A stretch of DNA of 39,310 nucleotides from Sphingomonas sp. AOB5 (GTDB taxonomy: Bacteria > Pseudomonadota > Alphaproteobacteria > Sphingomonadales > Sphingomonadaceae), in NCBI RefSeq assembly GCF_029433115.1, contig NZ_JARNTV010000036.1, forward strand, positions 1 to 39,310, written 5' to 3'. This document shows, one piece after another, positions 27,024 to 34,373 of this stretch. A program made the position numbers and the translations under genes. Every line of letters begins with the position of its first letter. The first letter of the stretch is position 1. Below the pieces are notes generated by a model. It saw only the letters and a program-made list of their open reading frames with translations. It searched no databases and was not told the DNA's origin.

Positions 27024-28787
27024 CTATGCTCGGCCGCGATGCACTTCCTCGGCGGCGATGAAGGTCAGCAGCATGTCGTTGAAATGCTTCCCGGCCAGTT
27101 CGTCCGGCGGGCTGACATTGCGCGGATCCTCCAGCGCCAGCGGCTCGATGAAATCCACCCCGCGGCGCTCCAGCGCATAGCGCCATTCGCGATCGACCCA
27201 TTTCGAAGCGGCGGCGTTGCGCGACCAGAAGAGGAACAGCCGGTCGCTGGCATCGATCTCGCGCAGCAATGCCGGTTCCCACATCTCGCCCCGGCGCAGC
27301 CCGACAATGTCGAGAAACACGTCCACCCCCGTCGCCTGCATTCCCTGGATCCGGCGCAGCACTTCGGCCCGGTCGGCGCTGGAATAGGACGCGAAGGCCT
27401 TCATGATCCGCTGCACGCGAACATCGAGCGACTCCGGCTCGGGCATCGCCTTCAGACCCTGCACGCTGAGATCGAAGGCGATGCTGGCAAAGGGCGTCTG
27501 GTCCATCAGCAGCTTGATCCGGCCGGGATAAAGCCCCGGCACCAGCGCGTCGGGTACGCGGGCCATGAACCCGGCGTTGCGGATCGTGCCGTTCCAGCCA
27601 AGCCGCTCCACCCGGTCCTCGACTTCGAAATCGGGGAGCTGGAGGATCGCGGTGACGATCGAATCCGCGGCCAGATCGACAAAGGACCGCCCGCCGCGTT
27701 CCACCATCTTGCCGCCGCGCGTGGCTTCGGCGGTCATGGCGGCGCGCTGGTTGCTCGGTCCGATCCACAATTCGAGGAAGAAATTGCGGCCCGGCGCCAG
27801 CGCGCGGGGAGCGACGACGAGGAAATCAGCCTTGCGCGGTTCGTCGCCGGGTGGGGCCGGCATCGGCACCTCCACCATCATGCTGCGCGCATCCCATGCA
27901 TCGTCATCGCCGGGAGAGGGTGCGGCGGCGGGGATTGCGACGGTTTCGGTCCGCGCCTCGGATGCCAGGCGATCCTGGAGCGGACGCAATCGCCGCAGCA
28001 TCTCGAGCAGCTTGGGATCGACCGGCTTCAGATCCGAGTACATCATCTCATGACGTTCCGCGCGCCAATCCGAGGGGAGCGGAGGAGGCGGCGGCTGCGG
28101 CCATCGGGGCATCCGCTCGACGTCCCCGAGCGCGTCGACGGCATTGGATCGGGGGCCCCACGGCACATCGTGCAACGCGATACCAAGCCGCTCCGCCAGC
28201 CCGGTCAGCACCATCCGCAGCGCGTAAAGGTCCGACGCCGCCGTCGCCGGCTTGCCGGCAAGCACCTCAGGCGCAGCGAAGGCCCGGGTCACGTGGATCC
28301 GCCGCGTCAGGCCCCGCGCGACGCCGGGCACGCGCGCGCCCGGATCGACCAGGTGAACCGAGAGATCGGGCTGCACGATCAGGTTGCCGGGGCTGATATC
28401 GCCGTGGATCATCCAGCGGGAATGGACGCCGGCGAGCGCACGCAGCGCGCCGATCGCGATCGCCCGCACCACGTGGTGCGCCGGGAGCGTGCTTTCGAGC
28501 CGGTTGAGCGGCACGCCTTCCAGCCACCGCGTCACCACGAAGGGCCGACCATCGCCTTCGCCGAGATCGAGGATCTCCGGCATGCCCGGCGGGTTCTCCG
28601 CCCGGAACTCGCGCCAGCCGACAAGATGCGCCGCAACCATCTCGCGCGCGTCGCCGTCCAGAGCCGGTCTGGCGACCTTGGCGAACACGGTCTCGCCCGT
28701 GCGGGTGTCGATCGCCCGCCAGGCGTCGAACAGCGCACCGCTCGAAAGCGGCGTCACCAGATCATAGCGTTCGGCGAGCTTGGCCAT
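27024..28787 (-). CDS. Protein kinase-TIR domain fusion protein
   Basis: A 587-residue cytoplasmic protein with three parts. Residues 1-230 form a Ser/Thr kinase-like domain: K37 (FAKVARP), catalytic HGDISPGN (128-135; HGD in place of HRD), DPG (148-150) in place of DFG, and an AAPE motif. The Gly-rich loop is degenerate (LSSGALFDAW). A Pro-rich linker (about 240-330) leads to a strand-rich region (about 335-455; NFFLELWIGPS, SIVTAILQLPDF). The C-terminus (from 462) is a TIR domain: FASYSSADR, DVFLDIVGLRRGEMW, LFLFWSRNAAASKW and VDREWRYAL, where E534 is placed like the catalytic Glu of NAD-hydrolysing TIRs. GGGGAG precedes the ATG. I infer a role in signalling or antiphage defence. Confidence 0.85.
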   Translation of the reverse strand: MAKLAERYDLVTPLSSGALFDAWRAIDTRTGETVFAKVARPALDGDAREMVAAHLVGWREFRAENPPGMPEILDLGEGDGRPFVVTRWLEGVPLNRLESTLPAHHVVRAIAIGALRALAGVHSRWMIHGDISPGNLIVQPDLSVHLVDPGARVPGVARGLTRRIHVTRAFAAPEVLAGKPATAASDLYALRMVLTGLAERLGIALHDVPWGPRSNAVDALGDVERMPRWPQPPPPPLPSDWRAERHEMMYSDLKPVDPKLLEMLRRLRPLQDRLASEARTETVAIPAAAPSPGDDDAWDARSMMVEVPMPAPPGDEPRKADFLVVAPRALAPGRNFFLELWIGPSNQRAAMTAEATRGGKMVERGGRSFVDLAADSIVTAILQLPDFEVEDRVERLGWNGTIRNAGFMARVPDALVPGLYPGRIKLLMDQTPFASIAFDLSVQGLKAMPEPESLDVRVQRIMKAFASYSSADRAEVLRRIQGMQATGVDVFLDIVGLRRGEMWEPALLREIDASDRLFLFWSRNAAASKWVDREWRYALERRGVDFIEPLALEDPRNVSPPDELAGKHFNDMLLTFIAAEEVHRGRA

Positions 28788-28931
28788 CGTCTCCCCTTTC
28801 CGCCCGGGATATTCCATGAAGCGCACGCCGTCGAGCAGACGCTGACCACTTGAGAACAAGCGAATCCCTTGTCCCCGGGCAGCTTGCACGGCATGATTGC
28901 CAACGACTGGATTTTTGGGGGAGTTCGAATC

Positions 28932-29258
28932 GTGAAGCCTGTCTGGATGCTTGCCTTTGTCACGCTGGCCGCCGCACCGATGCCTGCATTTGCGCAGGAT
29001 TCGGCGATGAAGGCCGATGCGCGCTGCGCGATCGCGCTGCAGGGCATGTCGAGCCAGGTTCCCGAGGACACCAAGGCCGCGGTGCAGTCGCTGATGATGT
29101 ACTATGTCGGCAAGATGGTCGGCCGCAGCAACCCGACCACCGCCGGCGCGGCGCTGAAGACTGCCGAGAACGAGCTGAAGCCGTCCGACTATCAGTCGGT
29201 CGTGATGGGCTGCACCAAGGAAGTCGAAGAGGTCGGCACGCTGTTCCAGGGCCTTTGA
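28932..29258 (+). CDS. Small exported protein of unknown function, 108 aa
   Basis: The protein starts with a clean Sec signal peptide, MKPVWMLAFVTLAAAPMPAF followed by AQ, with cleavage likely after AFA. I chose the GTG at 28932, which has GGGGGAG eight bases upstream and puts the signal at the N-terminus; an ATG at 28890 would add 14 residues. The mature part (about 85 residues) is helical with two cysteines (DARCAIAL, VMGCTKEV) that may form a disulfide. It is divergent from the kinase-TIR gene, 144 bp apart. Function unknown. Confidence 0.7.
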   Translation: MKPVWMLAFVTLAAAPMPAFAQDSAMKADARCAIALQGMSSQVPEDTKAAVQSLMMYYVGKMVGRSNPTTAGAALKTAENELKPSDYQSVVMGCTKEVEEVGTLFQGL

Positions 29259-29314
29259 GGTCCCGGGCGGCAAGCGCGATTGCCCAGCCTCTCGCGCTTT
29301 GCTAACCGCACGCC

Positions 29315-29551
29315 ATGATCGCACCGCCCGAACTCTCCCGCGTCACCACCGCCCGCGTCGCCTGTGACGGCGCGACCGACATTCCCGGTGGCGCGGCGCT
29401 CGGCCATCCGCGCGTGTTCCTGCAGATCGACGAGCATGGCTATGTCGATTGCGGCTATTGCGACCGGCGCTTCGTGCTGATCGGTGGACCCGCCGATGGC
29501 GCGGACCAGTCGCACCTGCCCGACATCGCCTCCGGTGCCAGCCCGCAATAA
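29315..29551 (+). CDS. zf-CHCC zinc-finger protein (NDUFS6-like)
   Basis: A 78-residue protein with the zinc ligands C17, H31, C46 and C49 in the order C-H-C-C, and the family sequence HPRVFLQIDEHGYVDCGYCDRRF. This fold is that of the mitochondrial complex I accessory subunit NDUFS6; in alphaproteobacteria small free-standing versions occur and are thought to attach to complex I. No nuo gene is in the window. Its 3' end overlaps the following exported-protein frame by 17 bp. Confidence 0.85.
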   Translation: MIAPPELSRVTTARVACDGATDIPGGAALGHPRVFLQIDEHGYVDCGYCDRRFVLIGGPADGADQSHLPDIASGASPQ

Positions 29552-30077
29552 GGCCCGCAGGCGCCGGATCGCGCCGGCGCTGCTCGTCCTGTCGCTCGTC
29601 GCTGTGCCGGTCGCGCATGCGCAGGAGAAGTGCGACGATCTTCGCGCGCTGACCAATGCCGATGGCCGCAACTTTGCCGGGGTGTCGTTCGGGATCGCGC
29701 GCAAGCCCTATCGGCTGACGATCCGCGCGGGGAAGGACTCTTCCCTGCCGACCCCGGAGAATTGCGACTTCAGTGCCGATGGCGACCGCGTCGATCTCAG
29801 CTGCCACTGGCAGGGCGGCGACCCATCGGCGATGGCCGCGATGTACGATGCCATGTTTTCGCGGTTCAGCGCCTGCCTGACCGGGATACAGCCCTATTCC
29901 GGCCCATCGAACTATGGCGGGGCGACGGCCAAGCGCCGGAGCACCAGCACGATAAAGGTGCCCGGCGGCGAGACCGAAGTCGACCTGGTATTGATCGAAG
30001 CGGCGGGAACCGATTCCTATGCCAGCTATCAATATATCACCCTGTCGATCACCCATGAGGTGATGGAGAAGGACTGA
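29535..30077 (+). CDS. Exported protein of unknown function, 180 aa
   Basis: A basic N-terminus (NKARRRRI) is followed by a signal segment (APALLVLSLVAVPVAHAQE, cleavage after AHA). The mature protein (about 150 residues) has several cysteines (EKCDDLR, PENCDF, LSCHW, SACLTG) and strand-like stretches (YRLTIRAGKD, TEVDLVLIEAAG, YQYITLSITHEV). No recognised family. The GTG start at 29535 lies within the zf-CHCC gene and gives a normal signal peptide; an in-frame ATG at 29484 is also possible. Start uncertain, coding status likely. Confidence 0.65.
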   Translation: MPARNKARRRRIAPALLVLSLVAVPVAHAQEKCDDLRALTNADGRNFAGVSFGIARKPYRLTIRAGKDSSLPTPENCDFSADGDRVDLSCHWQGGDPSAMAAMYDAMFSRFSACLTGIQPYSGPSNYGGATAKRRSTSTIKVPGGETEVDLVLIEAAGTDSYASYQYITLSITHEVMEKD

Positions 30078-30131
30078 GCGCATGTCGCGCAAAGGGTGTA
30101 CCGGGACGCCAAGGCTCCTATATCCCTGTCC

Positions 30132-31559
30132 ATGAGCCAGTTCACCGATCCGCGCGGTTTCCTGTACCGCGACACGCTTGACCCCGACACCGCGCAGAAA
30201 CTCACTGCCGAGGCATTGGGCAAGGCCGAGGATGGCGAACTCTATCTTCAGTATCGCAAGACCGAGGCATTCGGCTTCGACGATGGGCGGCTGAAGACCG
30301 CGAGCTACGACACCCAATCGGGTTTCGGCCTGCGCGCGGTGTCGGGCGAGACCACCGCCTTTGCCCATGCCAACGAGATCACGCCCGAGGCGATCCGCCG
30401 CGCGGCCGAGACGATGGCGCTGATCGATCCGGCCAAGGGGCAGAAGGCGCCGCCGCCGCGCCGTAACAACCGCCATCTCTATACCGATGCCGATCCGCTC
30501 GATCTGGTGCCCTTTGCCGACAAGGTGAATCTCTGCCAGTCGATCGACGCCGCCGCCCGCGCTCGCGACCCGCGCGTGGCGCAGGTCTCGGTCAGCCTGA
30601 CCGGCCAGTGGAGCGTGATCGAAGTGGTCCGCCCCGATGGCTTCATCGCCACCGATGTCCGCCCGCTGGTGCGTCTCAACGTGTCGATCGTGGTCGAACA
30701 GAACGGACGCCGCGAGACCGGCAATTTCGGGCTGGGCGGGCGGACCCTCTACGACAATCTCTTCCAGCCCGAGACGTGGAACCGCGCGATCGACGAGGCG
30801 CTGGCGCAGGCGCTGGTCAATCTTGACGCCGAGGATGCCCCCGCGGGCGAGATGACCGTGCTGTGCGGCCCCGGCTGGCCCGGCGTGCTGCTCCACGAAG
30901 CGGTCGGCCATGGTCTCGAAGGCGATTTCAACCGCAAGGGCACCAGCGCCTTTTCCGGACGCGTCGGCGAGCGCGTCGCGGCGCCCGGCGTGACGGTGAT
31001 CGACGACGGTTCGATGGATGCACGCCGCGGTTCGCTGTCGATCGACGACGAAGGCACGCCGACGCAGGAGAATATCCTGATCGAGGACGGAATCCTGAAA
31101 GGCTATATCCACGACCGGCTGAACGCCCGGCTGATGGGCGTCGCCCCGACCGGAAACGGGCGCCGCGAAAGCTTCCAGCACGCGCCGATGCCGCGCATGA
31201 CCAACACCTTCATGAAGGGCGGCAATGACGATCCCGCCGAACTGCTCAGCCGCGTGAAGAAGGGCATCTTCGCCAAGTCGTTCGGCGGCGGTCAGGTCGA
31301 TATCGTCTCGGGCAAGTTCGTCTTCTCCTGCACCGAGGCCTACCGGATCGAGAACGGCAGACTGGGCGCCCCGATCAAGGGCGCGACGCTGATCGGCGAC
31401 GGCCCTTCGGTGCTCACCCGCGTGACCGGCATCGGCAACGACTTCGCGCTCGACGAAGGCGTCGGCATGTGCGGCAAGGGCGGACAGAGCGTGCCCGCGG
31501 GCGTGGGCCAGCCGACGTTGCTGATCGAAGGGCTGACGGTAGGCGGGACGGCGGCTTAG
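30132..31559 (+). CDS. tldD: Metalloprotease TldD
   Basis: A 475-residue cytoplasmic metalloprotease of the TldD/PmbA family, with the zinc motif HEAVGH (H255, E256, H260) in LLHEAVGHGLEGD. Other family sequence includes LDEGVGMCGKGGQ and SFGGGQVDIVSGKFVFSC near the C-terminus. TldD normally forms a heterodimer with TldE/PmbA to degrade unfolded peptides and mature microcins or ribosomally made peptides. The partner pmbA gene is not in the window. The start is the ATG of MSQFTDPRGF, without a strong Shine-Dalgarno. The stop is 1 bp from the convergent ccdB stop. Confidence 0.95.
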   Translation: MSQFTDPRGFLYRDTLDPDTAQKLTAEALGKAEDGELYLQYRKTEAFGFDDGRLKTASYDTQSGFGLRAVSGETTAFAHANEITPEAIRRAAETMALIDPAKGQKAPPPRRNNRHLYTDADPLDLVPFADKVNLCQSIDAAARARDPRVAQVSVSLTGQWSVIEVVRPDGFIATDVRPLVRLNVSIVVEQNGRRETGNFGLGGRTLYDNLFQPETWNRAIDEALAQALVNLDAEDAPAGEMTVLCGPGWPGVLLHEAVGHGLEGDFNRKGTSAFSGRVGERVAAPGVTVIDDGSMDARRGSLSIDDEGTPTQENILIEDGILKGYIHDRLNARLMGVAPTGNGRRESFQHAPMPRMTNTFMKGGNDDPAELLSRVKKGIFAKSFGGGQVDIVSGKFVFSCTEAYRIENGRLGAPIKGATLIGDGPSVLTRVTGIGNDFALDEGVGMCGKGGQSVPAGVGQPTLLIEGLTVGGTAA

Positions 31560-31560
31560 G

Positions 31561-31857
31561 TCAGACGCCGGTCAACAGCCGATCGAATGCGCCGATGATG
31601 GCGTAATGCTCGCTGGCCAGCGACGCGACCACGGGTCCCAGCTCCTTTACCGGCAGGGTCGCGGCCAGATGGGTTGCAAGAAGATGCGGTTGTCCGTCGA
31701 TCTCGAACACCGGATGCAGCCGATCCCTCGCCGGCGGCACCTTACTTACCGGAATGAGCGGCAAGACGACGCGGGTGCCGAGATGCGCCAGCGACACATT
31801 CTGACAATCGAGCACAAGGCCCGAACCCGGCACGCGGTAAACGTCGAACTGGGCCAT
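31561..31857 (-). CDS. ccdB: CcdB-type toxin
   Basis: A 98-residue protein that matches CcdB: starts MAQFDVYRVPG, continues VLDCQNVSLAHLGTRVVLPL and VPPARDRLHPVFEIDGQPHLL, and ends in a helix with GAFDRLLTGV. The typical CcdB ends in a Trp-Gly-Ile-like tripeptide that contacts gyrase; here the end is LTGV, a divergent tail. CcdB of F poisons DNA gyrase. The ATG overlaps the ccdA stop (TGATG), so it is coupled to the antitoxin gene. The gyrase target is inferred from family. Confidence 0.85.
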   Translation of the reverse strand: MAQFDVYRVPGSGLVLDCQNVSLAHLGTRVVLPLIPVSKVPPARDRLHPVFEIDGQPHLLATHLAATLPVKELGPVVASLASEHYAIIGAFDRLLTGV

Positions 31858-32102
31858 CAGAACTGGCGATATTTTTCCAGGGGCAGGCCGTTCTCTTCGA
31901 CCCAGACGTTCCAGGCCTCCGCCCAGTCGCGATTTTCCTCCGCCCATTTGCGGTCGCGTTCAGCCTTTGCGGCATCGCGGATCGCCTTCTCGCTGACCTG
32001 CGACAGGTTGATACCCGCTTCGCGCGCAGCCGCGATGACGCCCGTATCGATCGACAGATTGACCGACTTGCGCTTGCCCGAACCAATGGAGTCGTGTCTC
32101 AT
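31857..32102 (-). CDS. ccdA: CcdA-type antitoxin
   Basis: An 81-residue antitoxin. The N-terminal part, KSVNLSIDTGVIAAAREAGINLS, matches the ribbon-helix-helix DNA-binding region of CcdA, and the C-terminal half is a charged flexible tail (EENRDWAEAWNVWVEEN, ending GLPLEKYRQF) that neutralises the toxin in the known family. The order antitoxin-toxin, the TGATG junction and the size ratio all fit a type II module. Upstream is a promoter with an inverted repeat at 32109-32137, as expected for autoregulation. Confidence 0.88.
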   Translation of the reverse strand: MRHDSIGSGKRKSVNLSIDTGVIAAAREAGINLSQVSEKAIRDAAKAERDRKWAEENRDWAEAWNVWVEENGLPLEKYRQF

Positions 32103-32108
32103 GCCCGG

Positions 32109-32137
32109 ATGGTATGCGCACGAATGATGCGCGTCAA
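32109..32137 (-). promoter_or_regulatory. ccdAB promoter with operator in the spacer
   Basis: On the minus strand TTGACG (32132-32137) and TACCAT (32109-32114) are separated by 17 bp. The spacer holds an inverted repeat GCGCA-N7-TGCGC (32116-32132). This matches the expectation that CcdA/CcdB bind and repress their own promoter. The start codon of ccdA is only 6 bp past the -10, so a very short or leaderless transcript would follow, which lowers confidence. Confidence 0.5.
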
Positions 32138-32166
32138 TTGAGCCTCACAGGACGGGAGTGACACGC

Positions 32167-33102
32167 ATGCCACAGGACTGGCCCCGCCTCGACTGGCCCG
32201 CATGGCGCGAGACTGCGATCCATCTCCAGCTGATGACCCAGATCGCCGGCAAGGTGCGGATCGCGCTGACGCCGTGGCTCAACCATGGCTGGCATGTGCC
32301 GCTCTACGTCACGCCCAAGGGGCTGGGCAGTTCGCCCATTCCGTCCGACGCCGGACCGTTCGAGATCGATTTCGACTTCCAGACCCACAGCCTGCGCATC
32401 GCGACCATCGGCGGCGAGCAGCGCAGCCTGCCGCTGGGGGCGGGGACGATCGCCGGTTTCTACGCCGCGGTCCTCGGCGCACTCGCCGACCTCGGCATTG
32501 CGGTGAAGATCTCAACCAAACCCAACGAGGTCCCCGATCCGGTCCGCTTCCCCGATGATCATGCGATGCGCCCCTACGACGCTGCCGCGGTCGAGGCGTT
32601 CCATGCGGTGCTGTGCCGCGTCGATCACGCGTTCAAGGCCTTCCGCACCGGCTTTCTGGGCAAGGCCAGCCCGGTCCATTTCTTCTGGGGCAGTTTCGAT
32701 CTGGCGGTCACCCGCTTCTCCGGCCGCGCCGCGCCGCCCCATCCCGGCGGCGTCCCCGGCCTGCCCGACGATGTGACGCGCGAAGCCTATAGCCACGAAG
32801 TCTCCAGCGCGGGCTTCTGGCCAGGCAGCGACGCCTATCCGCACGCCGCCTTCTATTCCTATGCCTATCCCTCGCCTCCGGGCTTTGCCGATGCCACGCC
32901 CCGTCCCGACGCCGCACGGTTCGATCCCGCGCTCGGCGAGTTCCTGCTCGACTATGACGCGGTCCGCACCGCTGCCAACCCGGAGGCGGCCATCGCCGCC
33001 TTCCTGCAATCCACCTATGATGCCGCCGCCGACCTTGGCGATTGGGACCGCGCCGCGCTGGATTGCGCGCCCGGTATTCCCGGCAAGCCGCGAGCGGTCT
33101 AG
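32167..33102 (+). CDS. DUF5996 family protein
   Basis: A 311-residue protein matching the uncharacterised DUF5996 family: WPRLDWPAWRETAIHLQLMT near the start, HGWHVPLYVTPKGLGSSPI, FEIDFDFQTHSLRIAT, a PVHFFWGSFDLAVTRFSGR block, and SHEVSSAGFWPGSDAYPHAAFYSYAYP near the end, where Trp, His and aromatic residues cluster. No known activity. The ATG at 32167 has GGGAG eight bases upstream. An in-frame GTG three codons earlier lies inside that site. First gene of a three-gene run ending at 33869. Confidence 0.85.
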   Translation: MPQDWPRLDWPAWRETAIHLQLMTQIAGKVRIALTPWLNHGWHVPLYVTPKGLGSSPIPSDAGPFEIDFDFQTHSLRIATIGGEQRSLPLGAGTIAGFYAAVLGALADLGIAVKISTKPNEVPDPVRFPDDHAMRPYDAAAVEAFHAVLCRVDHAFKAFRTGFLGKASPVHFFWGSFDLAVTRFSGRAAPPHPGGVPGLPDDVTREAYSHEVSSAGFWPGSDAYPHAAFYSYAYPSPPGFADATPRPDAARFDPALGEFLLDYDAVRTAANPEAAIAAFLQSTYDAAADLGDWDRAALDCAPGIPGKPRAV

Positions 33103-33111
33103 AAGCGGCGC

Positions 33112-33663
33112 ATGGCCGAATTCTTCGAAGCGCTCACCGAAGACCATTGCGCCTTCATCGCGCGCCAGCCGGTCTTCTTCGTCGCCACCGCCGCCGATGG
33201 TGCGCGGATCAACCTCAGCCCCAAGGGGATGGATTGCTTCCGCGTGCTCGACGATCGCACCGTCGCGTATCTCGACGTCGCCGGATCGGGCAACGAGACC
33301 AACGCGCACCTGTTGGCCGACGGGCGCATCACCATCATGTTCTGCGCGTTCGAAAGCCCCGCGCTGATCTTCCGCATCTATGGCCATGGCGTCCCGGTGC
33401 TGCCGCAGGACGAGGAATGGGCAGCGCTGGCCGCCGGCTTCACTTTGCTGCCCGGCACGCGCCAGATCTTCCGCGTGGCGATCGATCAGGTGCAGACCTC
33501 GTGCGGCTGGGGCGTGCCGCATATGAGCTTCGAGCGCGAACGCACCACGCTCAGCAAATATCACCTCAAGTCGAACGATGCCGAGCGGTTCGGCAAATAT
33601 GCGGTCCGCACCACCAGCATCGACGGCCTGCCCGTCCGCAACCCCACCGTGCCGGTGTCCTGA
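33112..33663 (+). CDS. Pyridoxamine 5'-phosphate oxidase-like flavin-binding protein
   Basis: A 183-residue protein with the split-barrel fold pattern of the PNPOx-like family: FIARQPVFFVATAADGARINLSP, followed by AYLDVAGSGNETNAHLLADGRITIMF, typical FMN-binding strands. A C-terminal extension (CGWGVPHMSFERERTT) is found in a subgroup often annotated simply as pyridoxamine 5'-phosphate oxidase family. Vitamin B6 activity is not shown by sequence. It is 9 bp after the DUF5996 gene and its stop overlaps the next start (TGATG). Confidence 0.85.
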   Translation: MAEFFEALTEDHCAFIARQPVFFVATAADGARINLSPKGMDCFRVLDDRTVAYLDVAGSGNETNAHLLADGRITIMFCAFESPALIFRIYGHGVPVLPQDEEWAALAAGFTLLPGTRQIFRVAIDQVQTSCGWGVPHMSFERERTTLSKYHLKSNDAERFGKYAVRTTSIDGLPVRNPTVPVS

Positions 33664-33869
33664 TGGCACTGGTCGAGCTGGGCCGCTTTCCGCCGCCCGA
33701 GGCGCACATCGTCGTCGGTCGGCTGGAGGACGAGGGGATCATGGCCTTCGCCTTCGATGCGGGCGCCAGCGTGATCGAAGGCAGCATGGCCTTCTTCATC
33801 CCGGTGCGGGTGATGGTCGACGACACCGACCTCGACGCTGCCCGCGCGATCGTCGCGAATCCTGCCTGA
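33663..33869 (+). CDS. DUF2007-type small protein
   Basis: A 68-residue protein matching the DUF2007 (putative signal-transducing protein) family: LVELGRFPPPEAHIVVGRLEDEGI, then strands ending in IPVRVMVDDTDLDAARAIV. The family is a small alpha/beta domain of unknown role. It is translationally coupled to the PNPOx-like gene (TGATG). A hairpin at 33936-33951 may end the transcript before the glnK promoter. Confidence 0.8.
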   Translation: MALVELGRFPPPEAHIVVGRLEDEGIMAFAFDAGASVIEGSMAFFIPVRVMVDDTDLDAARAIVANPA

Positions 33870-33935
33870 TTTTTGGGCACGCTTTCGCAACTGCACAAAA
33901 ATTTACCTTTCCGTAACATTTGATTTCGCCTGAAA

Positions 33936-33951
33936 CCCGCAGAAAAGCGGG
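33936..33951 (+). terminator. Short hairpin between the DUF2007 gene and the glnK promoter
   Basis: CCCGC-AGAAAA-GCGGG forms a 5-bp GC stem, followed by ATTCTT. This is a weak candidate terminator for the upstream run. It lies just before the sigma-54 site. Confidence 0.35.
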
Positions 33952-33962
33952 ATTCTTGCCTC

Positions 33963-33978
33963 TGGCACGGCAATTGCT
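33963..33978 (+). promoter_or_regulatory. Sigma-54 (RpoN) promoter of glnK-amtB
   Basis: TGGCACGGCAATTGCT matches the sigma-54 consensus TGGCACG-N4-TTGCW exactly, with the GG (-24) and GC (-12) dinucleotides correctly spaced. It ends 42 bp before the glnK ATG. In proteobacteria this arrangement is activated by NtrC under nitrogen limitation. Two GCAC half-sites (33877-33880, 33893-33896) lie 70-90 bp upstream where an enhancer would be, but they do not form a clear NtrC palindrome. Confidence 0.9.
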
Positions 33979-34020
33979 GCTCTGCCCCCGGGTTAAACTC
34001 GCGAGAAGAGAGGGGGCGGC

Positions 34021-34359
34021 ATGAAACTGATCATCGCCATCATCAAACCGTTCAAACTGGATGATGTGAGGGAAGCACTGACGGGAGTCGGTGTGACCGG
34101 CATGACCGTGACCGAGGTGAAGGGGTTCGGCCGCCAGAAGGGCCAGACCGAGATTTACCGCGGCGCGGAATACAGCACCAACATGGTGCCCAAGATCAAG
34201 CTCGAGATCGCCTGCGGAGCCGACCTGGTCGACCGCGCGGTGGAGGCCATCCAGGCCGCTGCCAGCACGGGCGCGATCGGCGACGGCAAGATTTTCGTCC
34301 TCGACGTGGGTCAGGCGGTGCGGATCCGCACCGGCGAGACCGACGAGACGGCGCTGTGA
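34021..34359 (+). CDS. glnK: Nitrogen regulatory protein P-II (GlnK)
   Basis: A 112-residue P-II protein that binds 2-oxoglutarate and ATP/ADP and controls AmtB. The T-loop has Y51 (YRGAEYSTNMVPK), the uridylylation site, and the C-terminal part contains GKIFVLDVGQAVRIRTGE with the nucleotide-binding region. The protein starts MKLIIAIIKPFKLDDVREAL, standard for the family. GAGAGGGGG stands 6 bases upstream. amtB follows 14 bp later; this is the conserved glnK-amtB operon under the sigma-54 promoter. Confidence 0.97.
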   Translation: MKLIIAIIKPFKLDDVREALTGVGVTGMTVTEVKGFGRQKGQTEIYRGAEYSTNMVPKIKLEIACGADLVDRAVEAIQAAASTGAIGDGKIFVLDVGQAVRIRTGETDETAL

Positions 34360-34373
34360 GCAAGGGGAGCAAC

